DNA of 64,000 nucleotides. Source: Vicugna pacos. Lineage: Eukaryota > Chordata > Mammalia > Artiodactyla > Camelidae. Of this stretch, positions 1 to 12,126 are shown one piece after another (position 1 is the stretch's first letter; the number at the start of each line of letters is the position of its first letter). The notes beneath the pieces were generated by a model. It was not told the origin of the DNA and did not search any database. It worked only from the letters and a program-made list of their open reading frames with translations. The position numbers were made by a program, and so were the translations under genes. The stretch is taken from assembly GCF_048564905.1 (NCBI RefSeq), contig NC_132998.1:64924484-64988483 (forward strand), read 5' to 3'.

Positions 1-578
1 TGACAATCATCGAGTGATTAGGACACACACAGCTGTGGTGGGAGCCATCCCCTTTTTCCCACGTGGCCCCGTGGGGTGGGAACAGCTACCACGCCCACCT
101 CACAGAGGTCTTCCCCAAGGGGCTGCTGTCCTGAGCGGAGGCAGAGACGTGGCCTGGCTGTCGATCCCGGGTCTGTGCTCTCAGAAGCTGGGACCACACA
201 TTCCAGCACCTTCTGCTGTGACCCTTGGAGTCTCAAGTCCTGGAAAGGCACGTGCTGGGAACCAGAGGTTTCTTCCCACCGGCCCCGGTGTTTGTGTATG
301 TGGTGGGCGTTGACATGAGTTAACATTACAAAGTACAAAATGTAACATTTTTCATCCCCAGAGTTCATTTTCTATGTCCTGAGGCACCAAGGAATTGTCC
401 ACAACCACAGAGCTGTTTAGGATCAACGCTAGTCCCGGGGCCAAGTCACCAGCCGTTCTGCCCCACACCCCTGCGAGGCTGTGTGTCCAGTGCATAATTC
501 TGACCCCCTGAAACCTACCCTTCCTTGACTCTATCGGCGCAGGTCAGTCCTAGGTAGACTTGTCTCCAGTTCTCAATT
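1..578. other. No gene seen; unique DNA
   Basis: No coding frame of recognisable family, no splice-supported exon and no repeat that I can name. Mixed base composition. The overlapping frames on both strands give low-complexity peptides without domains. Confidence 0.6.
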
Positions 579-1234
579 CAGAAGTCCATGTGTCCTGGTC
601 ATCCCACTTCCCGGCATGTATCCAGAGGGATCTTACTTCAGAAAGACACCTGTGCCCCAGTGTTCATAGCAGCACTATTCACAACAGCCAAGACATGGAG
701 ACAGCCTAAATGTCCAGTAACTACAGATGACTGGATAAAGAAGATGTGGTATATCTATACAGTGAAATACTGCTCAGCCATAAAAAACAACACAGCAGCA
801 TTTGCAGCAACATGGATGTACTTGGAGAATGTCATTCTAAATGAAGTAAGCCAGAAAGAGAAAGAAAAATACCATATGAGATTGCTCATATGTGGAATTA
901 AAAAAAAAGAACATAAATACAAAACAGAAACAGACTCATAGACATAGAATACAAACTTGTGGTTGCCAAGGGGGCAGGGGGTGGGAAGGGACAGGCTGGG
1001 AGTTCAAAATTTGTAGATACTGACAGGCATATGAAGACTAGATAAACAAGATTATACTGTACAGCACAGGGAAACATATACAAGATCTGATGGTAGCTCA
1101 CAGCAAAGAAAAGTGACAATGAATATATATATATGTTCATGTATAACTGAATAATCATGCTCTACACTGGAAATTGACACAACATTGTAAACTGACTATA
1201 ACTCAGTAAAAAACAAAAACAAAAACAGAAGTCC
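579..1234 (+). mobile_element. LINE-1, 5'-truncated, ORF2 C-terminus plus 3' UTR, with target-site duplications
   Basis: This is the 3' end of a LINE-1, inserted in the plus orientation. The frame from 588 to 941 encodes the familiar ORF2 C-terminal region: residues such as FIAALFTTAKTW, then KKMWYIYTVKYCSAI and NEVSQKEKEKYHM, ending in KTETDS and a stop at 939-941. The 3' UTR follows, with a GGGGGCAGGGGG-type stretch near 970 and a tail reading ACAACATTGTAAACTG near 1185, ending in an A-rich run at 1208-1225. The 9-bp sequence CAGAAGTCC occurs at 579-587 and again at 1226-1234, flanking the copy as expected for target-primed reverse transcription. The rest of the element, including ORF1 and most of ORF2, is missing. 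The open ORF2 remnant and intact duplications suggest it is one of the youngest insertions here. The tail form points to a camelid. Confidence 0.9.
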
Positions 1235-2690
1235 CTTTCCATTTCTGGTGCTAAAACACATATTTTCTACTAATTGTTATAGTGACCTTTTTCTAAGATG
1301 CAGCATCAGACGCCAGGAGTCCCACCACTGGTTCCACTGGCAGGATCACCCCCGGAGCAGACCCAGAGGGGAGCACCATGGATGGAGGAAATTGTGGGAG
1401 GCCCCCGGGGTGACCGCCAACCTGGCCAGGCCTGGCTGTGGGAGCTGGTGTTGTCCTGTACCTGCTCCTCCAACATGGACTTGAGCTGGACAGTGATGGT
1501 TCCCATTCTCGCTGCCCCTAGAAGCTCAGGTCCAGATCCCAGGAGGAAACCATGGAAACACGGATGCTTATTCTTGTAAGAAGCTGAGAAAAGCCAGTAG
1601 CAGCCAAACTGAGACAGGAGGGAAGGAGACAGGGCACAGCTATTCAAGGAACGACACCAACACCAAAGTGGCAGAGATTCAACCCCCAACATGACTTGAG
1701 GCCAAAGCCGGCAGAAGAGTTGACTTCTAGTCTAACTTGAGCCTCGTTACACCCTCACTGCAATATATTAACATGATAAACAGCGCTCCCACAGGCGCCG
1801 TGACAGTTCCGAGGCCGCCCATAAAAGGCGGTGGCCCAGTTCCTGAGAATCCCAGCCTCTCCCCCCAAAGTAGTGGACTATCCTTTCACTTGCTAGCACG
1901 TGAAGTTACTGAGCCCACAAAACCAGCCACCCCGTGCCTCGTGGCCGCCCTCCCTTGAGTGAGATGGCCACACTCTGCCTACGGAGCGTGCACCTACTGC
2001 TCCCCATGCTGAGCGCCCACCCTGATGCCTCGCGGCCGCGCTGGCCTTCTGTCTGTGGAGTGTGTATCTCTCTGAACGCATCTACCTTTAATCAGCTGTG
2101 CCTCGCTCTTGAATTCCTTCCTGCGTGAAGCCAAGGACCCACGTTCGGCAGGGCATGCCCCAGGGGCTCAGCCGAGACCTGGAACACGCCCATCCTCTGG
2201 CCCCACATTTTTTCTGTATTGAAATGACTTCCAGGGAACAGGGGAGTAATAACCTGGACAGTGCCTGCCCACAGCCCCTGCTCCCGGGGGCACCCAAGGG
2301 GGCATTCAGGCTTCACGGACAGGTTACCACGTCTGGGACGTCCCACGCCGAGGCTGACTCACCACCCCATCCTCTGAGCCTCCTGTGCTCACATGGCCTG
2401 GTCCTGACCTTCCCCTGGGGGAAGGTGAGCTGAAGTAACAGGCATTTGAACACAGCTATTTCAGAAGAAGAATAGAGAAAATGGATTTTAGGTGGCACTA
2501 GAAATGAAAATACGAGAACTGATCAAAAAATTAAAATTCATCTAATAAATGTCTTTCCTGCACCAAGCGTTACTGTTGAAAAATCTATTTATCTTATTCT
2601 CGTTCCTTTGTGAGTGAGGTGTTCTTTTTTAACCTTTTAAAATTTCCCTTTTTGTCCATTTTATATGTTAATATTGCCATAATATGTGGA
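1235..2690. other. No gene seen; GC-moderate unique DNA grading into AT-rich
   Basis: I see no recognisable exon, RNA gene or named repeat. The part from 1290 to 2430 is GC-richer with overlapping open frames on both strands; from 2430 it becomes AT-rich. A CCCATAAAAGG-like TATA-type string near 1818 is isolated and not enough to call a promoter. Confidence 0.5.
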
Positions 2691-2850
2691 TATATAAGAT
2701 GACGATGGGGTAGTGTGTTCAAAGTATTAAAGGAAAGCACTTCAAATTTGGAAAATAGTATTTTTCTCCAAATAGATTGTCATTCAAATATGAGGGCTTA
2801 ATAAGGCATTCAAGAGCTCAGAAGCTTTGTCACACAAAGAACCACAAAGA
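2690..2850 (+). mobile_element. Possible old LINE-1 fragment, ORF1/5' region
   Basis: The order of short matches (GTTCAAAGTATTAAAGGAAAG, later AAATATGAGGGCTTAATAAG, then a run resembling the codons before the ORF2 junction) follows the remembered sense-strand consensus of old mammalian L1/HAL1 5' regions. Divergence is high and the ends are unclear. It could also be unrelated AT-rich DNA. Confidence 0.4.
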
Positions 2851-3859
2851 AAATAGCTTTTTTTTAAATAAAAAAGGAGATGTTAAAAGCGATATCTGAG
2901 ATAAAGATAGTCAAGCATCTTGGGAAACTTGGGTGTTCTTAAGAAAATAAGGGAAAACCAAAACCATGTGAAAAGAGAAAATATATCCCAGATAACTTGG
3001 AGTTAAGGGTATAGACACAGCCAATATGATGGGGGCTTTGGCAAAGCCTTAGCATTAGACACAAGAGCCTGCTGAGGCTTGTGTCTGCGGTATAACGAAG
3101 AATAAATATTAACCCCCACCCAGCTCCTTAAACTCCCCGGAGCTGTCGGGCCGATAAGCACATCCTTCACACGCTAATGAGATGACTAGTGGTGGGGCCA
3201 GCAGACAGCTTCGGGGGTCTGGTCCCCAGAGAGGTCCCGGCATGACTAGAGGGTTGGAATTTTCAGCCCCAGTCACAACCTCCAGGGAGAGGAGAGGAGC
3301 TGGAGATGGCACGCCCTCATCAAAGGCCGATGATTTAGTCAGTCTTGTTCTCAAAAGGAAATCTCCATGAAACCCCTAAAGAATAGAGGTCCGCCCCTGG
3401 GCTGGTGCACCTGCGGAGGTGCTGGGAGGGCCGGGCCCCACCGAGGACGCGGAGGTTCCGCAGATGCTGCCCCAGTCCTTCCCTGTGCCTGCCCCCACGA
3501 CGGCTACTCCGGAGCTGGATCCTTCACCATCACCTGCCAGAGACGCGCAGTGTGTTCTGAGTGAGGGCTGTGCTCACGCATTATTGAGCCCGAAGAGGGT
3601 CGCGGGAGCCGCAGATTCGCAGTGACTGAGTGGCGTTGTTGGGGCCGGCAGCCTGGGCGCCCACTTTGAGCTGGCGTCTGAGGTGGGGCGGCCTGGCGGG
3701 ACTGAGCCCGGGGCCTGAGGGGTGCGCGCTAAGTCTAGGGGGCTCACGTCAGCAGTGAGCTATGTCGTAGGGCATCCAGCTGGTGTCAGAGAGGTGCAGC
3801 AGAGCTGTTGTAAAGACACCATGTATTTGTCATCAGGAGGAAAAAACCCTCAGTGTCTT
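2851..3859. other. No gene seen
   Basis: AT-rich to about 3110, then a GC-rich patch (3370-3780) with moderate CpG. No exon, RNA gene or named repeat recognised. Confidence 0.5.
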
Positions 3860-5154
3860 ATTAGCAAATGACAAATATATTAATTTTAAAAAGAAGAAAG
3901 AAAAATACAAAATAGTGGACAGATTTTAATTAATTATGATCAATGGAAATAATAAAATATATCAGCAAGCATAATAAATGTAAGTAAACTCACTGAACAA
4001 GTTATGAAAAGATAAATTGTCTGAAGACCAGAAATCCATATATAAGCTGTTACTATTAACAGAACTAAAATATGAATTTATGCAACGACTGAGAGTAACG
4101 AGAAAAAAATCCTGGAAAATATGAAGCTGATAAATTTGGCATGGCAACATTTTAATATCTAATAAAACAAACCTTGAAGGAAAAATGTGTTATTGGAAAT
4201 GCATCTACTACGCACTTTTGGAAAGCTTTACTTCACCAAGAGAACTCGTGGTTTTCCTACTAGCTGTAGGAAAAGCTTCAGCATCCAGTCATGTTGAAGG
4301 AAACAAAACAAAACAAAACAAACAAAAAATACTCCTAGCAAGCTAGAGACTGAGGGAACTTCTCTAATCAAATAAAGAATATTTGTAAATAAAAATACCT
4401 TAGAGTAAATACTATCTTTGGTCTTTCGCACTGAAATAGGAGTTGGGAAAGGGGCAAACACCCTGCTATACCAACTTGCATTCAGCATTGCAATAGTGGC
4501 CGTAGCTGGAGTAATATGGCAAGAAAAAGTTAAATAAATTCACATGAATTGGAAAGGAAGAAATAGATCTGTTATTTTAGATGACATGTTTATGTATTTG
4601 GAAGACTCTAAACTATTAGAATTAAGAAGCAAATTTTACAAAGATGCTGGATAAGAGTAAAATATACAGTCTAACACATTTTGCCTATTCAGAACAAAGA
4701 AATATAAAATAAAAAATTAAATGACTTTTTTCCTATAGCATCACACAAATTCAAATACCTAAAAATGAAGCTAATCAAAGATGTAAACAAATTTTTCATC
4801 AGTGCCACAGAAAGCCCAGGCTGTGAAATGTTTGTCACCCGTTTACGAGGAGATAAAAATGTAAGATTAGGTGTGTAGAAACTTCTATGGCAAGTTTGAC
4901 ATCGCCACAATATTTTCATTTTGCTTTGCAAACATACCGCGTTAGAAACTTGAAAAACAAAACGAAGCAAAAACATGCTGGTTCTTCACCACAGATAATT
5001 TGAGAAGCACTGCTGCATCCTAAAGCCTTTAATATTTTTGAAAATAATGAAAGGACCACATACATAGAGAAGTGATCCATGCCTTTTAACCAGAAGACTC
5101 AATAATGTTAACACGACCATCTTCCTAAACTAACCAATGCAACCCCAGGAGAAT

Positions 5155-5198
<44 letters not shown>

Positions 5199-6115
5199 AA
5201 ATTCATGCACTGTGTCTGAAGTTTAGATGGACATACAAAAGGCCAAGAATAACTGTGGCAACTGGAAGGGAAGGGACAAAGCTGGACCACTGGCAACTCT
5301 ACATGAGAAATTCTATCGTCAAATTGTATTAACTGAGACGGTGGAGGGATGGTGCGGGATGTTGCACGATGGATGAACAGACCAATGGAACCAAACCGTT
5401 CAGAAACAAATCCCCATGTTTACAAGCCCTGACTTGTGGAGAAGGTCACACTGCAGCAGGATGGAAACATACAGGCTTTTTAACGCTTGGCCAACAGGAC
5501 ATCTGTGAGGAAGTGAGACTCAGTCTCACTTCATACCATATGCAAACACCAACTAGAGATGATTTTTTAACACTAAATATAAAAGTTTAAAACAAGAAGA
5601 TTTTGGAGGGAAACATAGAAGGCCATCTGTATGGCCCTGGAGCAGGTAACAATCTTAAACTTAATATAAAAATTGCTAAAAATGAAGGAAAAAGAATGGC
5701 TGTGCTTCCTCATGTTAAAATTAGGAGCACCTGCTCACCAGATGACATGGTTAATAGAAGTGAAAGTCAAGAAACGGAGTGGGAGGAAGTTCTTGACGTG
5801 CAGGTAACACACGCAATGCGCAGAGCACGTGGACTTGTGTCTAGAGCTTAGTGAAAAATACATTCAAATTAGCAATATAAAGGCAGGCAACTCAAAATCA
5901 AATTAGGCCAAAGACTGAAGAGATCCTGCTTAAAAATAAGCACTCACACGGTCAGTAAAGCACTCACACATGCAAATCCACTGCTCTTCATTAGTCGTCC
6001 CAGAAATGCAAATGAGAGCACAAACCAGCGGACACGGATTAGCGAGCGTTACCAGGAGGGTGGGCAGAGAAAGAGCTCGCAAAGGTTGAAATGCAGGAAT
6101 CACTGTCACGTGAGA
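3860..6115 (+). mobile_element. Old LINE-1 ORF2 fossil, long fragment
   Basis: Successive pieces follow the sense-strand order of LINE-1 ORF2. At about 3900-4200 there are remnants of the endonuclease/linker part. At 4500-4800 there is reverse-transcriptase sequence, including the strings AATTGGAAAGGAAGAA, TTTTAGATGACATG and AGCATCACACAAATTCAAATACCT, which correspond to the conserved motif around the RT active-site strand. At 5090-5580 and 5640-6110 there is the C-terminal domain, including the CAGACCAATGGAACC and CAGAAATGCAAATGAGAGCA landmarks. All frames are heavily interrupted, so it is an ancient copy. About 200 bases (4840-5040) do not fit the consensus and may be an insertion. A (GT)n tract at 5157-5195 lies inside it. 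Confidence 0.75.
5157..5195. repeat. (GT)n microsatellite, about 19 units
   Basis: Uninterrupted GT dinucleotide run inside the old LINE-1 ORF2 fossil. It is probably length-polymorphic. Confidence 0.98.
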
Positions 6116-6849
6116 AATACTGGCGGACACTGGAAATAAGATAAAGACAGCGTTTCAGACCATGGTGATGACACACAGATTGAAATAGGTAAGGGGGGGT
6201 GTGTGGACTCCCCATCTGCACATGATAGAAACAGGGAAGACACAGGTGAACGGAAAGCATGCTGCCACCAATAAAAATATAAAGGTATCGTGGTAAAGAG
6301 GCAAGTCCTCAAAACACAGCACATCCAAGCAGTCTCAGGATTATCAAGTGAGGAATGGGGTATTTGAACATGAACCCCCCCCCAAAAAAGAAAAAAAAAA
6401 TCTCCCACAGCCAGAGTCACCTTGTAACCACCTCCTCACTATTACCCAGAGTCAGAAAGAGGTTCTCAACATGAAAATATTTCCAAAAAAACCCTCAAGA
6501 TTCAACCTCATGAAACCAATGACAAATAGTGTTTCTTATGATCGTGCTTTAAAGAAATAGATAAATTTTCCTTTTGTGATTACTTTTGTCATATGCGGTG
6601 TTTATCTTATTTCTAATACTTTAGTCTATTAATTTTTCTCCTAATAATTTACAGAACTGCAGTATGTGCTTAGCTTTATTTCTGCTGTTATATTTCAGTT
6701 GATTTTTAAAATGTATTTTATCATTTTTGGTATTTATATCATTTAGTTTCAATTTTTTTTTAGTACATTTTGAACACTTAGACTGTCTGCATTTTGGCCT
6801 TGCATAAAATACTCAAATGCTAGCATTGTCACTCCATTACAGTCTTGGC
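6116..6849. other. No gene seen; AT-rich unassigned DNA
   Basis: Contains a C-run followed by an A-rich stretch at about 6366-6400 and a T-rich stretch at 6560-6790. It may be further decayed LINE sequence, but I could not anchor it to a consensus. Confidence 0.5.
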
Positions 6850-7285
6850 ATCGTCACTGCCCCTGCCCCCACTACATTTCAGCCACACTGGCCCCCTGGC
6901 TGGGCCTCCCCATGCACAGTCATCGCTGGCCGGCTGTGGCGCTTGCTCGCCACTGTGCAGGCATGTGTTAGTTGAATATTCAAGCATCACCTCTCTGTGC
7001 ATCAGGTTTTTACTATGTGCCATCATCCCAGAGAAGCAGTCCTGACCATCCTTTCAGAAGAGACCCACTGTCACTCTCCACTCCTGCCAGCACCCTGTTT
7101 CATTTGTCTTAATGGAATTAATCGACCTGCATTTCAATAATGTATTTGTTGCTCATTATCTGACTCCCTCATTAAAATAAATCACCATAAAAGCAGGGAT
7201 ATTGTCAGGGTTGGGACAGAACTGCACTGGCACAGAGTAAAATCCAATACGCATTCATTAAATAAATGAATGAGCATTACCGGCA
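6850..7285 (+). mobile_element. LINE-2 (L2) 3' end
   Basis: The plus strand follows the L2 3' consensus over more than 400 bases. It begins with CACTACATTTCAGCCACACTGG near 6872 and the pyrimidine-rich ORF end. The phrase GTCCTGACCATCC lies near 7039, then the AGCAGGGATATTGTC string near 7192, and the terminal ATTAAATAAATGAATGAG-type end near 7258-7275. L2 copies predate the placental radiation, so this is an old fossil. The 5' part is missing, as is usual. Confidence 0.8.
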
Positions 7286-8079
7286 GGCGCATGGTGGGGG
7301 GTGGTGGGAAGAAATGGAAAAACCAGAGCTCAGAAACAGAGAGGAAATCATAGACGTAGAAGGCAGAGAAAACAAATTCCAACACACAGATAAGCGGTGC
7401 CTTTAAAAACGAAGATCCAAGTAATGTCTATGAACACAGATTTAAAGCAATGATTCAAAATGTTATTTCAGACTTTAAAGAAGTCTTTAATCTTCCTGTT
7501 AAAAGAGCACCTCATAATTCAGGAAAAATTGATGTCCAACAAACCAGCATTGAATCCCATCATAATAAAATGTGTTGAACTTTAAAATAAATAGTAAGTC
7601 ATCGAAGAAGGGAGCCGCGTCTCTGCTGAAGTCAGCTCGCCAGTGACATGGCACACAGTGACAGCGCACTCCTCGAAGAAAGAGAAACAGACCAAGACCT
7701 TCCTGCCCAGCTGCACCCTTTGTGGGTGCCCATTCTTAACACCCAGGACCGGGGGCCACTTTATGGCCAGCAGAGCAAGCTTTGCCCGCTAGTGGATAAA
7801 GACTGGCTCTTCAGTGGAGCATGCCAGGGCACCAGTAACTACAGGAAAATAATAAAATAACAGATCTCTACGTTGATGCGAGCACACAGGTGGTTTAAAC
7901 ACTCAAGTTTAAATGACAGACATTAAACATCCAGAAGAAGGTACTGGAGGATGTCTGGGAGAGGTTTTTTTAAAAAAGCAATCAGTCTAAACATACACCT
8001 AAAAATTAATACGTCGTAAGTTAATTATGCTTCCATTAAAAATAAAAAATCATAACAGGGCAAATCATAAAGGAAGAAC
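7286..8079. other. No gene seen; AT-rich, possibly decayed LINE
   Basis: AT-rich with many short frames. The short frame at 7648-7860 has no recognisable product. Not assignable from memory of repeat consensus sequences. Confidence 0.45.
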
Positions 8080-9080
8080 CCTTTTTTTAAATGAAAAGTT
8101 GCCATTAAAGAATGGACAACTCAATCCACAAAATATAGGAGCAATTCACGGGACTGATAAAGAACTGAATTTCAAAACCTAAAATGAAAAGTTTTCCACA
8201 GTCAATAGTTTAAAACCAATCCCAGTAAGGAAAATACACGAACAAGCATTTTACAGAAGAGGAAATGAGAAGGATGACTGACACTGGAGTCTGTGGTACG
8301 CCTGATCAGTAATCACGGAAATTAGATTTTAAAATTAAATATATTTTTAAAGCCAAAAAGATTGACATAACTTTTACAACTTTGACAATTGTAGACAGAT
8401 ATGTGAAATTATAACATGGCACAAATATTGCTTGTTACGAACACTTCGGTAGTGAAAAATAATTAGGCTTTATCTTGTTAAAAAAACACAAAACGTGTTC
8501 ATAACCTGTGACACAGCAAAGCACCAATCGTACATGCCTGAACAAAAAGGGAAGCAATCCCAACAGAAAAATGCGCACGAGCACAACAGGGAGCACACGC
8601 ACTGTCCAGAGCAGCGTTATTTGCGACAGCGTAAAACCTGGGAGCAGCCCAGGTGGCGACAGGACAACGGGTGCACGCGCCGCGATGAAGAGCCTCTGTG
8701 CCCGCCGAGCGAGGGCCCCGCCGAGGTCCCGCCCTGCCCTGTGCGTGAGTCCCGGCCGCCGGGCCGAGGGACGGACGCCAGCGGCAGGCACGGCAGAAGC
8801 ACTGGCGCCCTCGTACAGCGCGCACAGGCAAGGCAAAGCCACAGCCTATCGCTTAGGGATGGGCGCTAACTTGGTGAAATGATACAGGAAACACAAAGCA
8901 TGGTGAAAACAGAAGCAGACACTTTGGTGCCTCGGTGGGTGGAGCTGGGCTCAGGAGGGACGCGTGGGAAATGGTGGCCCCGTCAGGGAGGTGAGCCACA
9001 CGTGCTGGTTTTGTTACAAAGGCTTACACACTGTATCTTATTCTGCGTGTACACACATCAGGGCCTGTTTCCTAGCGAGA
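8080..9080 (+). mobile_element. Old LINE-1 3' fragment (ORF2 end and 3' UTR)
   Basis: Pieces in the sense order of an old L1 can be followed. Near 8105-8280 there is the C-terminal ORF2 segment (ATAAAGAACTGAATTTC, then TTTTACAGAAGAGGAAATGAG). Near 8570-8700 there is the stretch encoding the CAGCGTTATTTGCGACAGCG landmark, followed by the equivalent of the 'tggataaa' region in diverged form. Near 8960-9060 there is a 3' UTR-like GTGCTGGTTTTGTTACA passage. The middle is rich in CpG, unusual for an old methylated LINE. Ends are uncertain. Confidence 0.5.
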
Positions 9081-9683
9081 TACTCATCAATGTACGTCGG
9101 TGAGTGGACGATCCCACGTTTTCTCAGGATGACCTCTAAGAAAACAAGGGAGAGATTCACGGGGGACCTGTGACCTGAGAGCAGGGTGAAGCCTTCCCCG
9201 GGGACACAGAGGTGACACAGAGGCCCACCTGGGGGGGTGGAGATGCACAGGGGCCGGGGAGGAAACGGGCAGAGAAGGCGGCGGCGCTGCCTGTGGCACC
9301 ACGGTGACGGGTTGCAGCTCTCCGAGGGAATCAGACCGCAAGCGAGACGTTTTCGGCTGCAGGGAAACAGTTAAGGTTCACTGCGGTGTTTACATGATGC
9401 TGTGAAGGGGACGCTGAGGCTGGCTGGGCCAACGCGGCGGCAGCATCGGGGCACTGGGCACAGGAGGAAGGGGAGGTCATGCCCCGGGTGGGAGCGGGGA
9501 GCGTGAAGCTGTTAAAGCTTCGCCTTCCGACTCTGGCTGCATCGGGCTTGGGAGTATGCTGCAGGAAACGTCTAAAGTTTACACACGAAGACAGAGCAGC
9601 AAAATTATATAACTTAGAACTGGGAGACAAGGACAGGAAGAAACAGCTGTAAGAAATGAACTAGCTGTCTGTGGGGAGGATTC
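9081..9683. other. No gene seen
   Basis: Mixed to GC-rich DNA with no recognised exon or repeat. Confidence 0.5.
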
Positions 9684-9736
9684 AGGAGGGAGGGAGGGAG
9701 AGAGGGATGGAGGGAGGGAGAAGGAAAGAAGAAAGA

Positions 9737-9768
<32 letters not shown>

Positions 9769-9852
9769 AAGAAGGAAAGAAGGAAAGAAAGAGAAAGGAG
9801 AGAAAGAAAGGAGGGAAGGAAGGAGCGAGGGAGGGAGGGAGGGAGGGAAGGA
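9684..9852. repeat. Purine-rich simple repeat (GGGA)n/(GAAA)n
   Basis: About 170 bases almost without pyrimidines on the plus strand: GGGA units, then GA and GAAA/GAAGG units, then GGGA again. The composition is roughly mirror-symmetric, so it could form intramolecular triplex DNA. The frames across it are repeat artefacts. Confidence 0.97.
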
Positions 9853-11289
9853 TGGGGCGGGTTTGCTGTTTCTGGTCTCAAGTCTTACAACAGAATCTTA
9901 TTAAGTATATATACTCATTTCTTCATAAAAATTAAACTTAAATTTAAAATACTCAGTTCTGTAACTTAAGAAAACAAAAGCCAAAAGGGAAAAATTGCAA
10001 TTTCCAAAGCAACACCATAGGAAAAGTGTATATATTTCATCATCCAGAAAATTATTTTATTGCTGAAAACCATATTATTTTGCAAATTAGCTGGCAGGCT
10101 TTCCTTTACTTCACTCTATCAGGCTGCCATTGTACCTGAAATTGCTACACAATTAATGAGGATCTTTAACGAACCAATGCTCAGGCCTTGGTGCAAGCTG
10201 GCTACCTCACCTCAACTGTGTCTCCTAAGGGTTTGGCTGGTACCTGATGGCTCACAGAATCTGTTCCAACACCACTTCACTGCGTCCTCTAATGTTACTT
10301 TTACAATTATTTTCATATTGCCCGTATTTGTATTTCTCCCAAGACCGAAAAACCAATCATAACATCCACGGGTAAGCCCTGGGTGCAAATACGGGAACAC
10401 ACAGCCTTGTGTTCATATTACTGCCTTTGAGCTTGCCTCATCTTCCTCTTTTCCAAAAGGTATTTCTGACTCTCAAACAATGAGAAGTCTCAACATTTCT
10501 CTCCCAGGAACTTTCTTCCCAAGCCCTGCTTCCCTGTTCTACCTGCTTCTCCCTTCGCTCTAACAAAATGCCGCAGCTTGATTTCTGTTCCCTGCAATCC
10601 TAACTGGCCCTGAAACCTTCTTGGAGGCACAAAAGGGTTCCCCCTCCTCTGGCTCAGTTCCTCATGCTATTTAGACAGTCCAGGAGCACAGAAGGAAAAT
10701 ATAAACCAAGGGCTCCCACTGGCCCTCCCCGGAGGGTCTCCTTCTCTGTGGGGACCCAATGACTTTGGGGGGCAGCGCCTCCTCTTTGCCCCAGGCAGGG
10801 AGGGGAACTGGGTGCCACCCGCCCTCCAGAGCCCCCTGTGGGGCCAGGCAGGGACTAGGCTCTCCCAGAACCAGGACTCTGGCAGCCGCTCCCACACTGT
10901 TCAGCTCCCTCACTCTCTGGCACTAGGTCACTGACTGCCTGCCCTCAGTACATCGCTCGCCAGCGATCTCCAGGGCAAATCCTGCTTCTAAATAATCTGG
11001 CCCAACACAAGTATTTGAGAAGCATGGCTCATTTTTTGAAATCATTTCAGAGTAAGAAAGCCTTCTCTAAGAGACTAACACTAAAACCTAAAAGAAAAAG
11101 ATGATGAATCCTACTAAACTTATAAATATCTTAACCAGCATGGCAAGAGAAGTAACACAAAGAAAGCCAACAGCGATAACACCAGAAATTATCTACACAT
11201 ACAGCAGGGCGCCGTGTAAGCATAGATTTATGTCTTTATTTATTATAAAGAGATCACTTTCCGAAAATTTAAAGACAGTTATCAAACCA
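9853..11289. other. No gene seen; includes an AT-rich low-CpG block
   Basis: 9890-10400 is AT-rich and CpG-poor and could be conserved non-coding DNA (see the finding at 10,040-10,340). 10,400-10,990 is pyrimidine-rich and GC-moderate. 11,000-11,290 is AT-rich. No exon or RNA gene recognised. Confidence 0.45.
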
Positions 11290-11825
11290 TTCAACACTAA
11301 CAACTCAATAGAAACATAGTTAAAAGACGTGGATAAAGATTTCACCATAAAGGGAAATGCAAATGTCATTTAAATGAAGAGATTCTCAACCCACTGACAA
11401 AGACTAGAAGAAAATGAAACAGTAATAAGATATTGTTTTGAACTAATCAGAGTGGAAAACCAAACATCTAACCCTCCTCAAACCCTCTGGTATCCGAGTG
11501 AGCTGGCAGGGTGACCAGCAGTCACACTTACGCACCACCGAGAAGAGTGTACGATTTTCAGCCACTTCCGTAGTCTGGCACCACTTGTGAAACTGCTAAG
11601 GTGTCTGCCCTTTGACTCAGCAGTTCTGCCTCCAGGACTTTATTGTACAAACACCCTCACACATGTGCCAAATGATATATGATCGGGGGTATTCATGCCA
11701 GCACAGCTTACAGTAGCGAAAGAATAGGGAACGAAACTAGGGAGGTCTGTGAATAGAGGGCCCTGGTTCAGTGAATTGGAATACAGTCCTGCAGTGAGAC
11801 GTTCTGCCATCATTAATTTCTGAAA
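11290..11825 (+). mobile_element. LINE-1 (L1ME-like) ORF2 C-terminal fossil
   Basis: The order of landmarks matches the sense strand of an old L1ME-type 3' end. A TTTCACCATAAAGGGAAATGC passage lies near 11,340. The TGCCCTTTGACTCAGCAGTT string lies at about 11,606. ACACATGTGCCAAATGATAT lies near 11,660, then GGGTATTCATGCCAGCAC, and the AATTGGAATACAGTCCTGCA passage near 11,774. Every frame is interrupted. It ends against an A-rich run (11,820-11,870), which may be a remnant tail. Confidence 0.75.
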
Positions 11826-12126
11826 ACAAAACCAAAAACCAAAAAAAAAAAAAAACCCACAAAAAGAATCGTATTTACTAAGAAGGCAACTCTCTCCTGT
11901 AAGTTCCAGCGGCAGAGTGAGGTGCCCGACAGGGCACACCCGCACACCCGCACACTGCGCTGGCCTTGGTGCTGAAACTGCCGGATGCCTGGGAGGTCAG
12001 CAGGCGGGGTGCCCTGGGGGCGGGGCCCGAGGGAGCCCAGCACTTGATAAGAGTGAATTCCTCCATGCAAGCCAGCTTGTGTTACCTGGGGTCAGGTCCT
12101 CTTTCTCCTCCAGAGGAAAGACTCAT

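Noticed and set aside
1810-1835. TATA-like string CCCATAAAAGG
   Set aside because: Isolated, with no initiator, CpG island or downstream exon.
9579-9904. Frames rich in Ser/Leu/Phe or Arg/Glu/Lys
   Set aside because: Pure artefacts of the purine-rich repeat.
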